Origin: Planctomycetota bacterium | Lineage (GTDB): Bacteria; Planctomycetota; UBA11346 | Direction of reading: 5' to 3' | Assembly (NCBI GenBank): GCA_024641365.1 | Contig: JAHEDF010000012.1 | Coordinates: 1 to 21,832, forward strand | DNA length: 21,832 nucleotides | Part shown: positions 16,026 through 21,832 of the stretch, one piece after another | How the letters are laid out: every line of letters starts with the position of its first letter | Numbering within the stretch: the stretch's first letter is position 1 | The notes under the pieces: generated by a model | The model's database searches: none | Seen by the model: only the letters and a program-made list of their open reading frames with translations | What the model was told of the DNA's origin: nothing | Made by a program: the position numbers and the translations under genes

Positions 16026-17627
16026 ATGCGTGAAATTTCTCATACCATTAAAAATAATAAGCAATTTTTCCAAGTGGTGGTAACGAGCCTGTGCTTGCAG
16101 GTTGTGGTATTTGTTGGAGCCGACCTGCACAATACGGCTCATTTACACGCAGCAGACACACCAAATATTGTTGTCATTTTAGCCGATGATCTTGGTTATG
16201 GTGACGTTGGTTGTTACAATGCGACGTCACAAATTCCAACACCACATTTAGATAAAATGGCACAAGACGGTTTGTTATTTACCGATGCACATAGTCCTTC
16301 GACTGTCTGCACGCCAACGCGCTATAGCTTATTAACCGGCCACATGAGTTTTCGTTTAAATTATAAAGGTGTATTTACTGGCGTTGGTGGACCGTGCTTA
16401 ATAACGGAAGATCGATTAACCTTGCCTGGAATGTTACAAGAAAAGGGATACACGACGGCGATGTATGGTAAGTGGCATATTGGCATGTCTGTCCCAGATA
16501 AAAACGGTCAGCCCATAAATAAAAGTGGCTTGGATGCTGTCAAATTAGTGGACTATTCACGACCAATCCTAGATGCACCAATACACCGGGGATTTAATTA
16601 TTTTTATGGAACCGTGTGCTGTCCAACTACGGATTGGTTATATGCTTTTGTTGATGGCGATCGTATTCCTGTTCCACCGACTAAAATTGTAGATAAAGCG
16701 AATTTACCAAAACATGAGTGGTCATTTGACTGTCGCCCTGGCCTAGTCGCGCCAAACTTTAATTTAGAAGAAGTAGACATGGTGTTTTTAAATAAGAGCC
16801 TGAATTTTTTGGATAATCATCACCGCACACAACCGGATAAACCATTCTTTTTATTCCATTCCATGCAAGCAGTCCATTTGCCATCATTCCCTGGAAAGGA
16901 TTTTCAAGGTAAAACTAAGAGTGGTCCGCATGGCGACTTTATTTTTGAATGCGATTATATCGTGGGAAAATTACTCGAAAAAATAAAACAATTAGGCTAT
17001 GATGATAATACATTAGTTATTATAAGTAGTGACAATGGCCCAGAAGTTGGAACCGTATTGGCAATGCGCTCGCTTCATCAGCATAATGGAGCCAATCCGT
17101 GGCGTGGGATGAAACGCGATAATTGGGAAGGGGGCCATCGCGTACCGATGATTGTGCGATGGCCTGGAAAAGTTACCGCAGGTACCAAGACAAACCAAAC
17201 GGTGTGTTTAACAGATATTATGGCAACCTGTGCCGATATAATTGGCTATTCATTACCCAACAATGCCGCTGAAGATAGTTTTTCTCTTCTGTCTATTTTG
17301 CGTAATACGGCAAAGGAATCGATTCGTCCATACACATTACACCAGACGACCAGTTTAGCTTTAGCGATTCGTCAAGGAAAATGGAAATACCTCGACCATA
17401 AAGGGTCTGGAGGTAATAATTATAAAAAACCTGAGTTAGCCGTCATTGATTTGCCGGAATTGGCACCAGATGCACCTGGGCAACTCTATGATATAATTGC
17501 TGATCCAGGCGAGACGAAAAATTTGTATAACGAACATCCGGAAGTGGTTAAAGCCATGAAATATTTATTAGAGGCGACCAAACAAAGCGGACGTAGTGCG
17601 CCTATGCGTGGTGCAAAAGCGCCATAA
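16026..17627 (+). CDS. secreted S1-family sulfatase 2 (arylsulfatase type)
   Basis: A 533-residue protein from the ATG at 16026, preferred because GGAG lies about 8 nt upstream; a TTG five codons earlier (16011) is possible. The export segment spans about residues 13-43 (FFQVVVTSLCLQVVVFVGA to HAAD). Motifs: ILADDLGYGDVG (metal Asp54 and Asp55), CTPTR at 95-99 (Cys95 to formylglycine), GKWHIG at 148-153 with the expected His151, QAVHLP (His), SSDNGPE (metal) and RDNWEGGHRVPMIVRWPG. The C-terminal part has QLYDIIADPGETKNLYNEHPEVV, the standard sulfatase ending. All key residues are present, unlike sulfatase 1. It should act outside the cytoplasm on sulfate esters of sugars. A 9-bp tandem repeat and candidate operators precede it, and two perfect inverted repeats follow its stop. 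Confidence 0.96.
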   Translation: MREISHTIKNNKQFFQVVVTSLCLQVVVFVGADLHNTAHLHAADTPNIVVILADDLGYGDVGCYNATSQIPTPHLDKMAQDGLLFTDAHSPSTVCTPTRYSLLTGHMSFRLNYKGVFTGVGGPCLITEDRLTLPGMLQEKGYTTAMYGKWHIGMSVPDKNGQPINKSGLDAVKLVDYSRPILDAPIHRGFNYFYGTVCCPTTDWLYAFVDGDRIPVPPTKIVDKANLPKHEWSFDCRPGLVAPNFNLEEVDMVFLNKSLNFLDNHHRTQPDKPFFLFHSMQAVHLPSFPGKDFQGKTKSGPHGDFIFECDYIVGKLLEKIKQLGYDDNTLVIISSDNGPEVGTVLAMRSLHQHNGANPWRGMKRDNWEGGHRVPMIVRWPGKVTAGTKTNQTVCLTDIMATCADIIGYSLPNNAAEDSFSLLSILRNTAKESIRPYTLHQTTSLALAIRQGKWKYLDHKGSGGNNYKKPELAVIDLPELAPDAPGQLYDIIADPGETKNLYNEHPEVVKAMKYLLEATKQSGRSAPMRGAKAP

Positions 17628-17641
17628 ATATCCTATAAGTG

Positions 17642-17660
17642 ACTCTATGACACATAGAGT
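17642..17660. repeat. perfect inverted repeat ACTCTATG-ACA-CATAGAGT
   Basis: An 8-bp stem with a 3-base loop, 14 bp after the sulfatase 2 stop codon. Only a short pyrimidine run (TTCTTA) follows on the plus strand, so it is at best a weak terminator or an mRNA 3'-end stabiliser. Confidence 0.55.
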
Positions 17661-17683
17661 TCTTATGATTCACAATTAAGGGG

Positions 17684-17712
17684 ATTTGTTCAGAACTATG
17701 TTCTGAACAAAT
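17684..17712. terminator. 13-bp perfect inverted repeat between convergent genes
   Basis: ATTTGTTCAGAAC (17684-17696) pairs exactly with GTTCTGAACAAAT (17700-17712) around the loop TAT. It lies 22 bp downstream of the Nramp-like gene's stop codon and 56 bp after that of sulfatase 2. There is no T tract on either side, so it may work as a bidirectional terminator or processing site, or be a protein-binding palindrome. Confidence 0.5.
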
Positions 17713-17734
17713 TATTCGGTAGCATGAACTGATT

Positions 17735-19264
17735 TTATGACTGAAAAAATTTCCCAAAGTTTTCCCAGAATGTCCAAAGACCTGCAGCGAACATACCTAA
17801 AACGGAAATTAATAGAAAGAAGTCCCATACTTTTGAGGGCTTGAGCTCTTCGACATCTGTGCATTTAAAGCGGAAATACAGCGCAGCGATACCCAATATA
17901 GGTAACATCAATGCTTGGGTGATACCCGACCATAAAATCATCGAAACCGGTGCGCTTACGAATAGGTACAACAATAATGCGACTATTGGCCATATCGCAC
18001 TGATGATGCGGCTCCAATACATGCGACTCACGTCATCATTTTTGAGAAGACCAAATAAACCAAAGCCATCAGCGACAACGCGCGACATACCAGCCGCTGA
18101 GATAAAGAACGTCGAATACAGAACTGAGAATGCGCCAATTACGAAAATAACTTGTGCCCATTCACCAAAAACGGGAACGTACATTTCGCCTAAAGTACGA
18201 ACGAGATTTCCCTTTTCTGGCAGCATGTTAATACGACCAAGAATAGTGGCGCCCATGAAGTAGAAGGCGATCGTAGAAAAGGTATAGACCACCATCGACG
18301 ACCAAGCGTCAATTTTTAAAACGCGCACCCATCCTTGTGCTCGTTTCTTCCACGCCTCGGAGCCGTCACGTCTGCCAGTGTATTTTGCATATCCCTTCTC
18401 TAAACACCAATATGGGTATTGAATTAATTCTGCTGCACCGACGCCAATAATACCAAAGGCTGCCATCGCTGCGGTGAGAGAACTGACGCCGCCAATTGTC
18501 TCAGGTAAACTAAAGCTTAGACCACTTGCAATATCACCGAAACTGATCGCCCATTTTGGATCGCCCTGTAATAAAGCCAAATTAATTATAGTAATAATGG
18601 TAAAGGAAAAAACCAATACCGTCGACGTCCATTGCACTAAAGCAAAGCGACCAAAATAAAGTGCGATTGAAGTAATGAAGGCAAGGCCAATAGCCCAAAT
18701 ATTAATATCATGTGGTGTAGGAACGGGTGACAATTTTTTTGCGTCAATAGCGTCGGTATTATTTGCTATGGCCGATTGGATGTCAGCAGTAATTTTTTCC
18801 GACATGTAAGCATTATAGGCCTGGCCATCTTGTGTGAACGGTGCAATCATGGTGCATGCTTCACCGATCGCCCCTAAAATGCCGCCTTGTTGTACGATAA
18901 CTAAAGATGTCATGATTAACCAAAACCATAAAATCCAGTTTGCTTTATAACGAGGCCCTGGGACATCGTTTAATGCCTTCATCGGCGTCTTGTACCAAAT
19001 CATGGTATGACGAGCGAACTCAACTTGCACAAAGACTTTAATAACACAGCCAATAATAATCAGCCATAATAAGACGAAGCCCGCCTGTGCACCAGCCAAC
19101 GTAGTGGCAACTAATTCACCTGACCCAACAATTGATCCGGCGATAATGATGCCAGGGCCCAAATGACGAATTATATTAATTGAATTTTTTGGTGGCTCTA
19201 ACGTTTCAACCTGTACGGAGTTTTCTGGATTCTCATTTTGTTGATTGGCACTCACACGCAGCAT
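17735..19264 (-). CDS. Nramp-related membrane transporter, GSGE variant
   Basis: A 509-residue inner-membrane protein with about 11-12 hydrophobic helices in the Nramp (SLC11) arrangement. The start of helix 1 aligns well (HLGPGIIIAGSIVGSGEL), but the metal-binding DPGN reads GSGE (residues 47-50). In helix 6 the usual MPH is replaced by AEL (about 278-280, GVGAAELIQYPYW). A hydrophilic insertion spans about residues 141-187. Canonical Nramp proteins bring in Mn or Fe with protons; with both sites changed the substrate here cannot be assumed. Start: AAGGA touches the ATG at 19264 and is spaced 8 nt from a GTG at 19255 (Val4), so GTG may be the true start. It is convergent with sulfatase 2 and shares the exported-protein neighbourhood, so a link to substrate uptake is possible but unproven. 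Confidence 0.9.
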   Translation of the reverse strand: MLRVSANQQNENPENSVQVETLEPPKNSINIIRHLGPGIIIAGSIVGSGELVATTLAGAQAGFVLLWLIIIGCVIKVFVQVEFARHTMIWYKTPMKALNDVPGPRYKANWILWFWLIMTSLVIVQQGGILGAIGEACTMIAPFTQDGQAYNAYMSEKITADIQSAIANNTDAIDAKKLSPVPTPHDINIWAIGLAFITSIALYFGRFALVQWTSTVLVFSFTIITIINLALLQGDPKWAISFGDIASGLSFSLPETIGGVSSLTAAMAAFGIIGVGAAELIQYPYWCLEKGYAKYTGRRDGSEAWKKRAQGWVRVLKIDAWSSMVVYTFSTIAFYFMGATILGRINMLPEKGNLVRTLGEMYVPVFGEWAQVIFVIGAFSVLYSTFFISAAGMSRVVADGFGLFGLLKNDDVSRMYWSRIISAIWPIVALLLYLFVSAPVSMILWSGITQALMLPILGIAALYFRFKCTDVEELKPSKVWDFFLLISVLGMFAAGLWTFWENFGKFFQS

Positions 19265-19705
19265 CCTTGATCACGGTACTGTATTTCTGCATGAAATAGC
19301 AGCAATCATCACCGGAATGGCGCACTTTTGGATCGAACAGGCACCCACGTAGTGTTAAGTGAAAACGAGACATCGCGGTGAATGATACGCTGATCCTAAT
19401 GTGTCCTAATCGCCAGCGGATTGCGTTACCTATCCATCCTGACCGTAACGACGTGATTTCTTCTGATATGAGATGATTTACCAGTGAGAGAGTTGTTAAA
19501 ATAGCTCGCGTACAGATATTAGGCATGTCTCGATACGCGGGTCGCATATACGCGTTCATTCATCCTGTGCTAAGATGCGTGTCGCTATATATATGGTGCG
19601 ACTGTTTTCTTGTCATATGCGCACTCGTATCGTTATAAACCGTAATTGATCACATGGTATAGGTGATATACGTAAATCGTAGAGAAGATACGCGTAAGCG
19701 CCGAT
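19265..19705. other. spacer upstream of the Nramp-like gene, no gene seen
   Basis: This 441-bp stretch lies between the 3' end of the secreted coiled-coil gene and the start of the transporter gene, both on the minus strand. An open minus frame (19559 to 19233) has no Shine-Dalgarno, overlaps the transporter gene start and looks unlike a protein family. CCTAATGTGTCCTAATCG near 19396-19413 is a short repeat. GTGCG/CGCAC arms lie around 19595-19624. It must hold the transporter promoter, which I could not identify. Confidence 0.45.
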
Positions 19706-20329
19706 TTATTTTTTACGTGTCGCAGTAAAGCCATTATTACCAGCATCGAAAGAATCCCCGGCAAGTTTATCGGGCGGGGAAAATTTCAATAATTCGGTGC
19801 GATTCGCATCATTGCCCCATATCAGCTTAACAAGTTCTGTTTTTTTATCGACTTCCCATTTGCCCTGCACAGTTAATGGAATTGGGGTGGTTAATTTAGC
19901 AGAGAGCGTGCCATTTTCCATAATTTCCATGACGCCGGAAAAGCCATTGCTCTTTTGAAAGTTCCATTCACCGGCTAAGATTTTACCGTAGTTAATTTCT
20001 TTTTTCTGCCCTAATAAATCTGTAGATTCAGTCGCGTCAATTTTAGCATTTAATTCTTCAATTTGTTTTTTAACTAAGAGCGCATTATCAAGGTCGCCAG
20101 TTTTGGTAATATCTTTCATGACCTTGGTTAGGTCTTTAATGGTATCAACGCGTTCAGCATTAACTGCTTTGATATGTTCTCTATTTAATTTATCTTCACT
20201 TTTTTCTAATTTATCCATGATGGTTTGCGCAGCTGGGGGCAAGGGTTTTGCTTCCTCGGCAGCGCTGTTGGTCGTAAAAGAGGCTAATCCGCAGATGACA
20301 AAAAGAGTGTTAACAATGATTTGGCGCAT
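19706..20329 (-). CDS. small secreted protein with coiled-coil region, function unknown
   Basis: A 207-residue protein with a signal peptide (MRQIIVNTLFVICGLASFTTNSAAEE, cleavage near SAA-EE). Residues about 33-100 are charged, with a heptad-like pattern (IMDKLEKSEDKLNREHIKAVNAERVDTI and TGDLDNALLVKKQIEELNAKID), a segment seen in many planctomycete secreted proteins. Residues about 115-205 form a beta-rich domain (GEWNFQK, GVMEIMENGTLSAKL, GKWEVDKK, LIWGND, FTATRKK) that resembles small lipocalin-like or 'ligand-binding' sandwiches. GGAAAG is about 8 nt ahead of the ATG. It is monocistronic by spacing (137 bp from the heme/siroheme gene upstream). No family name can be assigned. Confidence 0.8.
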   Translation of the reverse strand: MRQIIVNTLFVICGLASFTTNSAAEEAKPLPPAAQTIMDKLEKSEDKLNREHIKAVNAERVDTIKDLTKVMKDITKTGDLDNALLVKKQIEELNAKIDATESTDLLGQKKEINYGKILAGEWNFQKSNGFSGVMEIMENGTLSAKLTTPIPLTVQGKWEVDKKTELVKLIWGNDANRTELLKFSPPDKLAGDSFDAGNNGFTATRKK

Positions 20330-20466
20330 AGGTACTTTCCATTTTCTAGAGGTGATCGAATTGGCATCGAAAACAGTAACGGTAGTTACTAACGTAAGTA
20401 ACGCTTCGTCTGCCTTATGGTTACAAGTGATTATCTGCCCACAACGATAATGTCATGCAATTGAAT

Positions 20467-21832
20467 TTAGGTGTTTGTTTGCGCTAAATCGGCAATAACG
20501 GTCTGCACTAATGCCGGAATAGTGGCACTTGGGGCAATGGCGGCGACCGGCAAGTTATTCGCTGTCATGGTCGTTGCCGTTTGTGGTCCAATAGCGTAAT
20601 AGCGGCAGCCGTGCTTGGTCAGTTCGTTTATGTGCTCGGTCCCGAGACCCGCAATAAAGCGTTCGACGGTAGCGGAGGAAGCAAAGGTGACCGCATGAAC
20701 GGGCAATTCAGGATCAAGATGAAATGGCACTGCGACCGTGCGATATGCTTCTGGGGTTGCCACGTCACAGCCAGCAGCTCGTAACGTGTCGCGTAATAGT
20801 GGCCGTGCATTATCGGCTTGCGGCAATAATACGGAAGGAGCGGTTTTTGATAATTGTAAAAGTGACTGTCCTAAATACTCCGCATCAAATTTATCAGGCA
20901 CTAAATCAGGTCGCAGTCCATAGTGCTGGAGATGCGCACTCGTGCCTGGACCAATCACAGCAATTTTGACCTGAGCAAATGCCCGCGCATCGAGCCCAAG
21001 TGCTAATAAACGGTTGCAGGTAAAGCGAACAGCATTGGCAGAGGTAAATACAATCCATTTATAATTAGATAAATTATTGAGTGATTTATCAAGCATGTCC
21101 CATGACGTGGGCGGTTCTTGACGAGCCACCGGCGCAGTCACGACTTCGGCACCAGCATCGGCTAATAAATCAGCTAATTCACTAGCTTGGTCACGTGATC
21201 TGGTCACAACAATGCGACGACCAGATAACGGGCGATTATCGAACCAGCGAATTTTTTTTCGGTACGAAACCACATCGCCAATAACGGTAATGGCTGGAGC
21301 GCCTAATTTTTCTTTTACTGCTAATTCTGGTAAAGTAGCGAGTGTGCCAACGACCACGCGCTGACGACCATAACTACCCCATTGAATTGCGCATGCCGGT
21401 GTGTCGCCACTGCGACCATGCGAAATTAATTGCTGACAGTTATAAGCTAATTTATGCATGCCCATGTAGAGCACGACTGTTTCTGTACGTGCTAAACCAG
21501 TCCAATCTAAATCATCGACTTCACCTTTTGCTTGGTGGCCAGTTGCGAATGCGACCACAGAAGATGCGGCACGATGCGTGACAGGAATACCCGCGTAAGC
21601 AGGAACACCAATGCCAGCCGTGACACCAGGAATAACCGCAAAGGGAATATTGGCTTCTGCCAGAGCGACAGCCTCTTCGCCGCCGCGACCAAATAAAAAG
21701 GGATCGCCACCTTTAAGTCGTAAAATATGCCGATGTTTTTGTGCCAATGAAATTAATAAGGCATTAATATCGGCTTGTGTTGTCGACGCGCGACCACCCC
21801 GTTTGCCAACAAAATGGCGTTCGACCGTTGAG
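20467..21832 (-). CDS. cobA-hemD: uroporphyrinogen-III C-methyltransferase / uroporphyrinogen-III synthase fusion, 5' end beyond window
   Basis: The last 454 codons of a bifunctional gene are present; the frame stays open to the right edge (residues FVGKRGGRASTTQADINALL precede the Leu at 21747). The methyltransferase part shows LRLKGGDPFLFGRGGEE, PGVTAGIGVPAYAGIPVTHR, ATGH and the TETVVLYMGMHKL strand; it makes precorrin-2 from uroporphyrinogen III using S-adenosylmethionine, towards siroheme or cobalamin. From about GRRIVVTRSRDQASELADLLADAGAEV onwards comes the HemD part, which cyclises hydroxymethylbilane to uroporphyrinogen III, with FTSANAV, IGPGTSAHL and FASSATVERF. The fusion is known in clostridia, planctomycetes and others. 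The N-terminal glycine-rich SAM loop lies outside the window. Confidence 0.95.
   Translation of the reverse strand, partial: STVERHFVGKRGGRASTTQADINALLISLAQKHRHILRLKGGDPFLFGRGGEEAVALAEANIPFAVIPGVTAGIGVPAYAGIPVTHRAASSVVAFATGHQAKGEVDDLDWTGLARTETVVLYMGMHKLAYNCQQLISHGRSGDTPACAIQWGSYGRQRVVVGTLATLPELAVKEKLGAPAITVIGDVVSYRKKIRWFDNRPLSGRRIVVTRSRDQASELADLLADAGAEVVTAPVARQEPPTSWDMLDKSLNNLSNYKWIVFTSANAVRFTCNRLLALGLDARAFAQVKIAVIGPGTSAHLQHYGLRPDLVPDKFDAEYLGQSLLQLSKTAPSVLLPQADNARPLLRDTLRAAGCDVATPEAYRTVAVPFHLDPELPVHAVTFASSATVERFIAGLGTEHINELTKHGCRYYAIGPQTATTMTANNLPVAAIAPSATIPALVQTVIADLAQTNT

Noticed and set aside
19233..19559. Minus-strand frame of 108 codons ahead of the transporter gene
   Set aside because: It overlaps the transporter start, lacks a Shine-Dalgarno and any family feature, and its composition matches the non-coding spacer.

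Overview
The window looks like a chromosomal segment of a planctomycete-like bacterium (Planctomycetota, or a near relative in the PVC group). This is judged from gene content, because no rRNA is present. Secreted S1 sulfatases, a ThuA-like protein, a DUF1080 (3-keto-disaccharide hydrolase type) protein, a DUF6807/'PmoA-like' protein, an Nramp relative with a GSGE motif and several small secreted proteins of unknown function are a combination typical of that phylum. Base composition is moderate, with AT-rich spacers.

Layout. Positions 1-1920 hold almost no protein-coding sequence but contain a complete tmRNA (ssrA) gene on the minus strand, followed by two tandem intrinsic terminators. Beyond the terminators lie AT-rich sequence and what look like gene remnants. 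Positions 1921-8817 are mostly housekeeping: a small secreted protein, an EVE-domain protein, a phosphoserine phosphatase closest in its motifs to the eukaryotic PSPH type, AccD, an SH3-domain envelope protein and full-length MutS. Positions 9164-19264 are an exported-protein and carbohydrate-related block: a predicted beta-barrel protein, ThuA-like protein, DUF1080 protein, sulfatase 1, a lipoprotein of the class C beta-lactamase/esterase type, DUF6807 protein, sulfatase 2 and the Nramp-like transporter. The right end has a small secreted coiled-coil protein and the 3' part of a fused uroporphyrinogen-III methyltransferase/synthase gene that runs off the edge.

Working together. The exported block is best read as part of a system for breaking down a sulfated or modified glycan. 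Sulfatases remove sulfate, DUF1080, ThuA and DUF6807 proteins act on sugar-derived substrates, and the serine hydrolase may remove ester groups. Gene orientations alternate, so this is a neighbourhood of several short units and not one operon; only sulfatase 1 and DUF1080 look co-transcribed. No glycoside hydrolase, polysaccharide lyase or SusC/D pair is visible, so the substrate cannot be named.

Most notable points: sulfatase 1 has Gln in place of the conserved His of the GKWH motif; the Nramp relative lacks both canonical metal-binding motifs; direct repeats with 30-bp spacing, a CRP-like palindrome and a 9-bp tandem repeat lie ahead of sulfatase 2; nested inverted repeats follow mutS; and a broken reading frame lies downstream of ssrA. 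I saw no CRISPR array, insertion sequence, tRNA or rRNA.
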